In this document: positions 8,493 through 15,806 of the stretch, piece after piece | Layout of the letters: every line of letters begins with the position of its first letter | Position numbering within the stretch: the first letter of the stretch is position 1 | From: Lentisphaeria bacterium | GTDB taxonomy: Bacteria > Verrucomicrobiota > Lentisphaeria > Victivallales > UBA1829 | DNA: 40,437 nucleotides | Reading direction: 5' to 3' | Assembly (NCBI GenBank): GCA_017456805.1 | Contig: JAFTIQ010000017.1 | Span: forward strand, 1-40,437 | Made by a program: the position numbers and the translations under genes | Notes under the pieces: model-generated | The model's input: the letters and a program-made list of their open reading frames with translations, nothing else | The model's database searches: none | What the model was told of the DNA's origin: nothing

Positions 8493-8564
8493 CCGTTCAA
8501 ACCGTCAAAATTCCGGTTACAAGATTAAAGAGAGAGACCGGACAGCACAAAGGAGACTTTGTCA

Positions 8565-9908
8565 ATGATGAACGAGTATGCACAGCGGGTATTGGATACC
8601 CGTAAAGCGCAAGCCCCCTGGGAAGCAGAATTTCTGCAGAGTGTCACCGAAGTTTTTGAATCCATCGGCAGCGTGATCGAATCTGATCCCAGACTCGAAA
8701 AAAACAAAATTCTCGAACGGATCACCGTTCCTGAAAGAATCGTCACCTTCCAGGTTCCCTGGGTAGATGACAACGGCGAAATCCAGATCAACACCGGATA
8801 CCGCGTCCAGTTCAACAGCGCAATCGGACCTTACAAAGGCGGTCTGCGTTTCCATCCTACCGTCAACCTTTCCGTCCTGAAGTTCCTGGGATTTGAACAG
8901 ATGTTCAAGAATGCGTTGACCACTCTCCCCATGGGCGGCGGCAAGGGCGGAAGCGATTTCAGCCCCAAAGGAAAATCTGATCGTGAAATCATGAGCTTCT
9001 GCCGTTCCTTTATGACAGAACTCTTCCGTCACATCGGACCTGACACCGACGTTCCCGCAGGAGATATCGGAGTCGGTGCCCGTGAAATCGGCTTCCTCTT
9101 CGGTCAGTACAAACGCCTTGCAAACCAGTTCCACGGTGTTCTCACCGGGAAAGGACTCGGCTGGGGCGGATCTCTTGTCCGTTCTGAAGCAACCGGTTTC
9201 GGTGCAATGTACTTCGTCCAGCACATGCTGGCTCTGAAGAATCAGGATATCGCAGGCAAGAGAGTTGCAATCTCCGGCTTCGGAAACGTTGCATGGGGCG
9301 CTGCTCTCAAGGCAACCCAGCTCGGCGCAAAAGTCATCACCATCTCCGGTCCCGATGGATATATCCTCGACGAAGACGGTCTCGATTATGACAAAGTCGA
9401 ATACATGCTCGACCTCCGTTCCAGCGGACGCGATATTGTTGCTCCCTATGCAGAAAAATTCAAATCCGGCAAATTCTTCGCTGGCAAAAAGCCCTGGGAA
9501 GTGGAAGCAGATATCGCAATGCCCTGCGCAATCCAAAACGAACTCAACGGCGAAGATGCAAAACAGCTCGTCGCTAACAAAGTTCAGCTCGTTGCTGAAG
9601 TTTCCAACATGGGATGCCGTCCCGAAGCAATCGCTTGCTTCCAGGAAAACGGTATCAACTTCGCTCCCGGAAAAGCTGTCAATGCCGGCGGCGTAGCAAC
9701 CTCCGGTTTGGAAATGACTCAGAACGCAGGTCACCTCTACTGGACCGCTGAAGAAGTCGACACCAAACTCCGCGGTATCATGACCGGTATTCACGAAGCT
9801 TGTGTCCAGAACGGTAAACAGGCTGACGGAACCATCAACTATGTTGCAGGTGCAAACATTGCAGGCTTCCGCAAGGTCGCTGAAGCAATGATTGCTCAGG
9901 GTGTCTGA
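8565..9908 (+). CDS. gdhA: NADP-specific glutamate dehydrogenase
   Basis: GdhA reductively aminates 2-oxoglutarate with ammonium and NADPH to glutamate. The 447-residue product equals E. coli GdhA in length and aligns throughout. S-A-I-G-P-Y-K-G-G and the glycine-rich P-M-G-G-G-K-G-G loop carry the catalytic Lys127. P-A-G-D-I-G-V-G follows, and the dinucleotide fold has G-F-G-N-V-A. The ATG at 8565 lies 9 nt after AGGAG; a second ATG directly follows and a TTG lies two codons before, so the exact start has a small uncertainty. The gene stands alone, with its own promoter and terminator, divergent from icd, which makes its substrate. Confidence 0.96.
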   Translation: MMNEYAQRVLDTRKAQAPWEAEFLQSVTEVFESIGSVIESDPRLEKNKILERITVPERIVTFQVPWVDDNGEIQINTGYRVQFNSAIGPYKGGLRFHPTVNLSVLKFLGFEQMFKNALTTLPMGGGKGGSDFSPKGKSDREIMSFCRSFMTELFRHIGPDTDVPAGDIGVGAREIGFLFGQYKRLANQFHGVLTGKGLGWGGSLVRSEATGFGAMYFVQHMLALKNQDIAGKRVAISGFGNVAWGAALKATQLGAKVITISGPDGYILDEDGLDYDKVEYMLDLRSSGRDIVAPYAEKFKSGKFFAGKKPWEVEADIAMPCAIQNELNGEDAKQLVANKVQLVAEVSNMGCRPEAIACFQENGINFAPGKAVNAGGVATSGLEMTQNAGHLYWTAEEVDTKLRGIMTGIHEACVQNGKQADGTINYVAGANIAGFRKVAEAMIAQGV

Positions 9909-9937
9909 TTCCTCCTGACATAAGTTTGATTCAGAAG

Positions 9938-9967
9938 GCTGCTGCAGATTTGCGGCAGCCTTTTTTT
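9938..9967 (+). terminator. Rho-independent terminator after gdhA
   Basis: GGCTGCTGCA (9938-9947) pairs with TGCGGCAGCC (9951-9960), 10 bp with one G-U pair, around a GATT loop. Seven T follow at 9961-9967. Confidence 0.92.
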
Positions 9968-9988
9968 GTGCCCTTTTCTGAAAGAATT

Positions 9989-11245
9989 TTACCGGCGGTC
10001 AAACTCTTTTGTCTCAGGAACAAAGAATACGGAGAAGAAGCTGACGGCTGCTCCGATCACAAAGAAAAGGAAAACAGAGGTATATGCTTCCCGCGGGAAT
10101 GCCAGAGTCGTTTCGTTCACCGGATAGGATTTCAGAATATTTCCGGTAATATTCTGATAGAGAGAAATAAAGACAAATGCCATAAAATTCAGGAATGCCA
10201 CAGCCATGCCCATGTGTTCCGGACGGCTGAATTCTTTTGCCACAATACTGAACATGGGGAAAAATCCTGCGGGGAACGCAAGCAGCAGACCGGCAGCGAT
10301 AAAATATCCCACGCCGCCCTTACAAAGAAAACCGTAATAGGCTGTCAAAACACCAAGAGCGGAGGAAATGATCCCGCTGATCAAAACCAGTTTCCGTCTG
10401 CCGCAGAAAAGCTTCAGCAGCAGATTTCCGCCCATATTATTCAGGGCAACAATGATCGTCAGGATCATCAGAAAAACAGAGGCTCTTTCCGCGGAGATCT
10501 TATAAACATCTGTCATCATCTTTGCTCCGATCTGACCGATCAATGCATAATAAGCTCCATAAACTGTGGCGCAGGAGAAGCAGAGGAACCACATATTTTT
10601 GCTTTTGAGCATTGCAGCAAGCGGGGCAAGAGTCTGTCCCGGAGTAACAGCTTTGATCGTTCCCTTCATCAGAAGCAGAATCGTAAAAAGAGCCAGGGCA
10701 GCGAGGAGTCCCGGCAGGATCATGGCGGGCTGCCAGCCGATCCACTTTACCAGTTTAACCATCGGAACCGTTCCGGTCGTCGGGCCAAGATAGCTGATAA
10801 ACAGCACGCATCCGAGGGCAAGTCCGAACTTTTCCGTATAGAGATCCCCCAGCAGTTTTGCCACGCCCAGGAAGATCGTCCCGGCACCGAACCCGGTTAT
10901 CAGCCGGAACAGAAGCATGATATAATAGTATTCATGGCTGATGAGAGGAAACACTATGGTTCCAGTGCTGAAAAGGGTTCCTCCGATCAGCAGGATCCGG
11001 ACCCCGCCGTAACGGTCGGAAAAACATCCCATCAAAAGCTGGCTTGCGGCATAGGAATAAAGGAATGCTGCACCAAGCGCAGAAATCTGATCTGCCTCCA
11101 TTCCAAGTTTCTGAAGATCCTCAAAGATCGTGGCAGGAACAAGAACCTTTGCCATGCTGGTGAGAAAGAAAGTGACAACGCCGCAGATCAGAATATAAAA
11201 TTTTTTCCTGCGGATCGTTTCATCTGAAAGAGAAAGCTGTATCAT
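9989..11245 (-). CDS. Major facilitator superfamily transporter
   Basis: This 418-residue inner-membrane carrier has about twelve hydrophobic segments. Between the second and third it has the MFS motif A, G-C-F-S-D-R-Y-G-G (near residues 73-81). A positively charged stretch follows the start, and the tail ends with charged residues typical of the family (V-P-E-T-K). It is a single gene, transcribed from its own promoter towards gdhA and stopping 22 nt beyond the gdhA terminator. Nothing in the sequence or neighbourhood fixes the substrate. The start has a clear AAAAAGGAG ribosome site. Confidence 0.88.
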   Translation of the reverse strand: MIQLSLSDETIRRKKFYILICGVVTFFLTSMAKVLVPATIFEDLQKLGMEADQISALGAAFLYSYAASQLLMGCFSDRYGGVRILLIGGTLFSTGTIVFPLISHEYYYIMLLFRLITGFGAGTIFLGVAKLLGDLYTEKFGLALGCVLFISYLGPTTGTVPMVKLVKWIGWQPAMILPGLLAALALFTILLLMKGTIKAVTPGQTLAPLAAMLKSKNMWFLCFSCATVYGAYYALIGQIGAKMMTDVYKISAERASVFLMILTIIVALNNMGGNLLLKLFCGRRKLVLISGIISSALGVLTAYYGFLCKGGVGYFIAAGLLLAFPAGFFPMFSIVAKEFSRPEHMGMAVAFLNFMAFVFISLYQNITGNILKSYPVNETTLAFPREAYTSVFLFFVIGAAVSFFSVFFVPETKEFDRR

Positions 11246-11277
11246 GAGAAACTCCTTTTTGATTGATTGATCCTGTT

Positions 11278-11306
11278 ACTATACTTCATTGTTCTCCAAA
11301 AGTCAA
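11278..11306 (-). promoter_or_regulatory. Predicted promoter of the MFS gene
   Basis: Read on the minus strand, TTGACT (11306-11301) and TATAGT (11283-11278) are 17 nt apart, 33 nt before the start codon. Its -10 box differs from the TATATT seen elsewhere in the window. Confidence 0.7.
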
Positions 11307-11388
11307 GCTGAGCTGATCTCTTTTTGAGAGAAACGGGGCTCCGGAGAAAAAGAAATTGCCTCTTTCAATATTTTTTAGTCTCAGGGGA

Positions 11389-11417
11389 TTGCAAAACATT
11401 ATCACCGCATGTATATT
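11389..11417 (+). promoter_or_regulatory. Predicted promoter of argH
   Basis: -35 TTGCAA (11389-11394) and -10 TATATT (11412-11417) are spaced by 17 nt, with the argH ribosome site TGGAGGT following at 11438-11444. Confidence 0.6.
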
Positions 11418-11451
11418 ACCTGTAAACTAAAATTCAATGGAGGTTTCAATT

Positions 11452-12834
11452 ATGGCATTATGGGGTGGAAGATTTTCTCAGGATGCAAAGTCCTGCGTTC
11501 AGGAATATACGGAATCCATTTCTTTCGATAAGCGTCTTTTCCGGCATGATATTGCCGGCAGCAAAGCACATGCGGCAATGCTCGGAGCAACCGGGATCAT
11601 TCCGAAAAAATCATCCAAAGCAATCATTGCAGAACTTGGAAAAATCGAAAAAATGATCGAAGCCGGCAAGATGGAATTCTCTTCCGCATTGGAAGATATT
11701 CACATGCACATCGAAACAGAACTGATCCGTGTTCTTGGAAATGAAGGGGCAAGAGTTCATACCGCCCGCAGCAGAAATGACCAGGTTGCGCTGGATATCC
11801 GGCTCTACCTCAGAGATGCCGTTGACAGCATTGTGGAGGGCATCATCCGCCTGCAGAAAGCGCTGGTCGATCAGGCTTATGCCAATAAAAAGACCATCCT
11901 GCCCGGATTTACTCATCTTCAGCATGCCCAGCCGGTTCTTTTCGCACACCACCTTCTCGCTTATGTGGAACAGTTCGATCGGGATATCGGCAGATTGAAA
12001 GATTGCAAGGCAAGATTCAATGTCCTGCCCCTCGGCTCCGGTGCCCTTGCCGGAACAACGCTGCCCATCGACAGGGAATTCGTCCGGGAAGCATTGAACT
12101 TCCCTGAAGTTTCCAGAAACAGTATGGATTCCGTTGCCGACCGGGATTTCGCGTGTGAACTGCTCTCCGCTCTGGCAATCTTCTCCATGCACATCTCCCG
12201 CCTCTCCGAAGATATCATCCTCTGGATGTCTCAGGAATTCTCCTTTATTGAACTCTCCGATGCTTTCTGTACCGGTTCCAGCCTGATGCCTCAGAAAAAG
12301 AACCCGGATATCGCAGAAATCTCCCGCGGAAAAACCGGAAGGATGTATGGAAACCTTACCGCAATGCTCACCATCTGCAAAGGGCTGCCCATGACCTACA
12401 ACCGGGATTTGCAGGAAGATAAAGAACCCCTCTTTGATTCTCTCGACACAGCAGAAGGAATCCTTTCCGTCTATCCCGAAATGATCGCTACCATGAAGAC
12501 AAAACCGGAAAAAATGCTGGAAGCAGCCGCCGATCCCGGTTTGATGGCAACAGACCTTGCAGAAGCATTGGTCAAAAAAGGGATTCCCTTCCGGAACGCA
12601 CATCACATGGTCGGTGCACTCGTCCGTTATTGCGGCGACAACGGGAAGGCAATGGACAAGCTCTCCCTCAAAGAGATGCAGAGCGTGATCCCGGATGCCG
12701 ATGCAGATATGCTGAAACTCTTTTCACCCCTTTCCGCAGTCACCCTCAGAGAATCCTATGGCGGAACCGGATTCAAACAGGTCGCTTCACAAATCACTGC
12801 ATGGAAAAAACGTCTCAAGAAAGCTGCTGAATGA
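11452..12834 (+). CDS. argH: Argininosuccinate lyase
   Basis: ArgH cleaves argininosuccinate to arginine and fumarate, the last step of arginine synthesis. The 460-residue protein has the usual length. It starts with the family's W-G-G-R-F segment, has H-T-A-R-S-R-N-D-Q in the N-terminal third and T-H-L-Q-x-A-Q-P in the middle. The fumarate-lyase signature G-S-S-L-M-P-Q-K-K-N-P-D is at residues 275-286 and includes the mobile catalytic Ser. The ATG at 11452 lies 8 nt after GGAGG; an earlier in-frame ATG at 11437 overlaps that ribosome site and is rejected. The next gene starts inside the stop codon (ATGA), so the two are co-translated. No other arg gene is nearby. Confidence 0.96.
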   Translation: MALWGGRFSQDAKSCVQEYTESISFDKRLFRHDIAGSKAHAAMLGATGIIPKKSSKAIIAELGKIEKMIEAGKMEFSSALEDIHMHIETELIRVLGNEGARVHTARSRNDQVALDIRLYLRDAVDSIVEGIIRLQKALVDQAYANKKTILPGFTHLQHAQPVLFAHHLLAYVEQFDRDIGRLKDCKARFNVLPLGSGALAGTTLPIDREFVREALNFPEVSRNSMDSVADRDFACELLSALAIFSMHISRLSEDIILWMSQEFSFIELSDAFCTGSSLMPQKKNPDIAEISRGKTGRMYGNLTAMLTICKGLPMTYNRDLQEDKEPLFDSLDTAEGILSVYPEMIATMKTKPEKMLEAAADPGLMATDLAEALVKKGIPFRNAHHMVGALVRYCGDNGKAMDKLSLKEMQSVIPDADADMLKLFSPLSAVTLRESYGGTGFKQVASQITAWKKRLKKAAE

Positions 12835-13400
12835 AAACTCTTCTTCTGTTTCTGATGCTTGGTATCACCGGTTTTGCCGTAAATGCAGAACCGGCTGAAC
12901 ACCGTCCTGCCGATGAATCTTATATTGAACCGGAATTAAAAATCGTTTTTCCGGCAAAAGCAGGTGTCTTCCGGAAACAGGAGATCATTCGGAGCTTCAA
13001 CCCCATGATCGGAACAACGATCCGTTATTCCAATCTGAAAGGGGATTGTGCCGATGTTTATCTTTATACCTCCCCGGACGGAGTCAAAGAAATCTCAAAT
13101 GAGGTTCTGAACACTCACTTCCGGGAACTGATCGCAGCGATCCTTCATTTACCTGAAAAGGGGATCGCTGTGAAAGAGGTCAAACTGATCGAACAGAAAA
13201 AACTGCTGGATAAACAGAATCATCCCTTCGGCTGTTCCGCGGAATTTCAAATCATTTGGGAAGATGGTTCCGCACAGACTTCCATTCTGCAGCTTGCTGC
13301 GTATCAGGGAAAAATCATCAAATTACGGATGACCTGCAGCAAAGTTCATGCTGAAACATTTTCCAAGGTCATCTGGAAGGCATTCTCATTCGCCTTGTGA
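12831..13400 (+). CDS. Small exported protein of unknown function
   Basis: I do not recognise this 189-residue protein. A signal peptide is clear: M-K, then a hydrophobic stretch of about 14 residues, and a probable cut after A-V-N-A (residue 19). There is no lipobox cysteine, so it should be periplasmic or secreted. The mature part is mixed alpha/beta in appearance with two cysteines in the C-terminal half and no enzyme motif. Its start overlaps argH by 4 bp, which implies co-expression. Its last 15 bases overlap the end of the convergent caspase-like gene. A functional tie to that protease is possible but not shown. Confidence 0.7.
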   Translation: MKTLLLFLMLGITGFAVNAEPAEHRPADESYIEPELKIVFPAKAGVFRKQEIIRSFNPMIGTTIRYSNLKGDCADVYLYTSPDGVKEISNEVLNTHFRELIAAILHLPEKGIAVKEVKLIEQKKLLDKQNHPFGCSAEFQIIWEDGSAQTSILQLAAYQGKIIKLRMTCSKVHAETFSKVIWKAFSFAL

Positions 13401-15605
13401 CAAACAGTTCAAAATCTCTGTCAGCTCTGTAATTGTATTATTCTCAGGAAGAACGAGATTGACAAATTTATACCCGTTCACTGAAATCGTTTTATTGCAG
13501 CAGGTGAATTTTGTTTTTGAAATCAGCATCTGTCCCTGGGGATCACTTGCCAATTCTTTCGCATAAACCGCATCTTCGGTTATAATCATCCCTTCTCTGG
13601 ATCCGCCGAAAAGGGTATCATCCACAAGGAGCAGCACATCCCTCGGATTCAGCATCGGAGCGTAGGAATTGATTGCATTTCTCAGTTTGGCAATGGGAAT
13701 ATTCGGTGCAACGAACACATTGGAATCCACAATTGCGTTCATCTTTTTCAGATATTCGGGGAGCTTCTGTTCTTCTGCACCGGAAAGGAGATTCAACCCC
13801 TCTGCCAATTTTTTAACGGAAGACTCTTTGGGAAGTCCAAGCTGAGCCCATTCACAATTGTTGATCAGGATCTTCTTTCCTTTTGAGCTGAAAAAGGAGC
13901 TTTCAGAAAGTTCGAAACGGAGCATCCCCGCTCCGGATGTTTTCGCAAAAAGTGCATTTTCAGTTACAACCATGCCTTCTCCTGTCCCCTGAAAGATTGT
14001 ATCATCAATCAACAGCAGGATCGAATCCGGCTTGACACCGAAGGCATAAGATCCAATGGCACTCTGCAATTTTCCATCGGGAATATTCGGTGCAACAAAA
14101 ATGGAATCATCTGAAATCTGCTCAAAAACCGCTTTTGCTTTCTTTATATTTTCAGACGTTTTTTTCTCTGTCTTCCGGTTGACCGGCGTTGCCAAGGGCG
14201 GAGGCGCCTGAACCGGACGGGATACCATCGGAACCGGACGCGGACCGGAAATCGGAACGGGACGCGGCGGTACAGGGACTGGACGAGGTCCAAAAAACGG
14301 GACAGGGCGCGGCGGTACAGGGACAGGGCGCGGCGATACAGGGACCGGGCGCGGCTGTACAGGGACTGGATTCGGATGCACCTTCACGGGAGAAACGGCG
14401 TTTTCTGATTTTTCGTATTCCCGGATCAACTGATCCCAGTAATCCAGAGCCATTCCATAATAACCGCTCTGCTCGGATGATTCCGCATATTTTTTCAAAT
14501 TACGACAATGATCACTTATGGTTTTATCCTGTTTTTTCAGTTTTTTTTCCAGAGCCGCAGCCTTTCCTTTGCTTTCTTCCAGTTGGTCAAACATTTTGAA
14601 TTTCGGCTTAAGCACCTCTAAATCCTTCTGAAGTTCCAAAAGGATCATATAAGCAGGAACAGACATCTCCATCTCACTGAATTCCATATATTTATCAACG
14701 AATTCCTGAGATTTTTCCAAAATAGGTTCCGGCACGCCATCCCGTTCCTTCAAATTATCCATAAAATCTTTCAGATCAACGGAAACTTCGATAAACTTCT
14801 TCCGTTCCTGAGCGGTCAACGTTTTCTTTTCAGGTTTCGGCGGGGGTTCCGGTTTCGGAGCATTTCGTTCCCATTCCGGGAAAAGGAAAATATTTTCCCA
14901 GCGGTCAAGATTCCCGTTCCAGCAAATATTCTGTTCTCCGGGAGTATCGGTAATATTCGCCTTCAAAGCTTTCCGGAATTCCGTAAAAGTCCGGATGGAG
15001 CGATCCTGAAGGGAAATGAGCATGGACTTGGTGAAATAGCCATGTTTTGCCTCCCGGTCCTCAAATGCCTGTTCTCCGGCACTGCAGGAGTTCAAAATCA
15101 GCGGAGGAAATATCTTTTTGTTGCTGGATGAAGTCTGCTTCAGAGCGGCGTTGATTGCAATGTCGCGGCTGGAATCTGTGCAGAATGTTCCTGCACGATC
15201 CGCAAGAAGATTGGAGCGGCAGCAATCCAGAATGAACAACCGGTTGATCCCCGGATGGTCTGTGACCGTCACAAGTTCAGGAATGGATAAAGAACCGCGC
15301 TGATAAAGCATTTTATCCGCATACCCCGTAGGGCCGACAAGATAATGTGTTCCATTGATTTCTCTGCCGTGTCCGGCAAAATAGAGAACAAAAAGATCCC
15401 CTTCCTCAAGGGTTGCTGTCAGATCCTGTGCTTTTTTCAGAATGGTTTCACAGTGGCCTTCACTGTTAAGCAGCTGTTCCACAGAATCAAATTGAGCTTT
15501 TGCAAAAGCCAGACTCAACCCTTTCGCATCGCTGCATGCACAACTCAACGATGTGATTCCATTTGTATAATTGTCAATTCCAACAAACAAACCAACTCGT
15601 TTCAT
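13386..15605 (-). CDS. Caspase-like (peptidase C14) multidomain protein
   Basis: This 739-residue cytoplasmic protein starts with a caspase/metacaspase domain (about residues 1-240). The catalytic pair is visible: His79 in Y-F-A-G-H-G and Cys129 in L-D-C-C-R-S. The opening G-L-F-V-G-I-D-x-Y is typical of bacterial caspase homologues. A charged helical region follows (about 260-400, coiled-coil prone), then a proline-rich hinge at 411-470. Two homologous copies of a roughly 110-residue domain close the protein (499-608 and 626-735). There is no signal peptide. Its promoter lies at 15725-15752. Relatives act in regulated cell death or in anti-phage systems, but no partner gene is evident here, so the role is unknown. 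Domain call strong, function open. Confidence 0.88.
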   Translation of the reverse strand: MKRVGLFVGIDNYTNGITSLSCACSDAKGLSLAFAKAQFDSVEQLLNSEGHCETILKKAQDLTATLEEGDLFVLYFAGHGREINGTHYLVGPTGYADKMLYQRGSLSIPELVTVTDHPGINRLFILDCCRSNLLADRAGTFCTDSSRDIAINAALKQTSSSNKKIFPPLILNSCSAGEQAFEDREAKHGYFTKSMLISLQDRSIRTFTEFRKALKANITDTPGEQNICWNGNLDRWENIFLFPEWERNAPKPEPPPKPEKKTLTAQERKKFIEVSVDLKDFMDNLKERDGVPEPILEKSQEFVDKYMEFSEMEMSVPAYMILLELQKDLEVLKPKFKMFDQLEESKGKAAALEKKLKKQDKTISDHCRNLKKYAESSEQSGYYGMALDYWDQLIREYEKSENAVSPVKVHPNPVPVQPRPVPVSPRPVPVPPRPVPFFGPRPVPVPPRPVPISGPRPVPMVSRPVQAPPPLATPVNRKTEKKTSENIKKAKAVFEQISDDSIFVAPNIPDGKLQSAIGSYAFGVKPDSILLLIDDTIFQGTGEGMVVTENALFAKTSGAGMLRFELSESSFFSSKGKKILINNCEWAQLGLPKESSVKKLAEGLNLLSGAEEQKLPEYLKKMNAIVDSNVFVAPNIPIAKLRNAINSYAPMLNPRDVLLLVDDTLFGGSREGMIITEDAVYAKELASDPQGQMLISKTKFTCCNKTISVNGYKFVNLVLPENNTITELTEILNCLSQGE
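13401..14111 (-). repeat. Duplicated C-terminal domain within the caspase-like gene
   Basis: Residues 499-608 (14111-13782) and 626-735 (13730-13401) are diverged copies. Each has F-V-A-P-N-I-P, then K-L-x-x-A-I-x-S-Y-A, then L-L-x-D-D-T-x-F and E-G-M-x-x-T-E. The pattern resembles small PH-like domains of bacterial stress proteins; that comparison is from memory and tentative. Confidence 0.75.
14196..14375 (-). repeat. Proline-rich tandem repeat hinge (P-R-P-V-P units)
   Basis: Residues 411-470 of the caspase-like protein contain about seven R-P-V-P or closely related units. They are encoded by imperfect GGACGCGG-type DNA repeats on the plus strand. The repeat lies between the protease half and the duplicated domains and probably forms a flexible or polyproline linker. 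Confidence 0.85.
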
Positions 15606-15724
15606 TTTATCCTCTCAGGCTTACCGCTTTCTGCTGAACGTTTTTTCCGATTTCACTCAGCTCCAACGAGAATTCCCGCTCCTCCAATACCGGTCTAAAT
15701 CAATCGTACAATAATGATACGGAT

Positions 15725-15752
15725 AATATATTTCATTTTGCCGTTATTTCAA
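15725..15752 (-). promoter_or_regulatory. Predicted promoter of the caspase-like gene
   Basis: On the minus strand, TTGAAA (15752-15747) and TATATT (15730-15725) are 16 nt apart. This predicts a leader of about 110 nt, ending in GAGAGGAT before the ATG at 15605. Confidence 0.6.
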
Positions 15753-15789
15753 GAAAAAAAATCAAATTTTTTTGAGATACTTCCTGAAA

Positions 15790-15801
15790 ATAAACGTTTA
15801 T
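15790..15801. repeat. Perfect 12-bp palindrome ATAAACGTTTAT
   Basis: It lies between the GH2 stop codon (15807) and the caspase promoter, about 38 nt upstream of the -35 box. It might be a protein-binding site. There is no T-run to make it a terminator. Confidence 0.4.
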
Positions 15802-15806
15802 CCGGA

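Larger units (their letters stand above)
8132..8564. other. Divergent icd-gdhA intergenic region
   Basis: These 433 bases contain the icd promoter (8184-8212), long T-runs around 8359-8380, the gdhA promoter (8398-8426) and a gdhA leader of about 130 nt with several inverted repeats. I see no coding sequence in it. Confidence 0.6.

Noticed and set aside
8562..9794. Long minus-strand open frame opposite gdhA (410 codons)
   Set aside because: gdhA is certain over this span. The antisense frame gives a low-complexity Phe/Cys/Glu-rich product with no known domain.
14196..14375. Short regular DNA repeats that might be a CRISPR array
   Set aside because: The repeats are in frame, encode R-P-V-P units and have no unique spacers or cas genes. 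They are a protein repeat.
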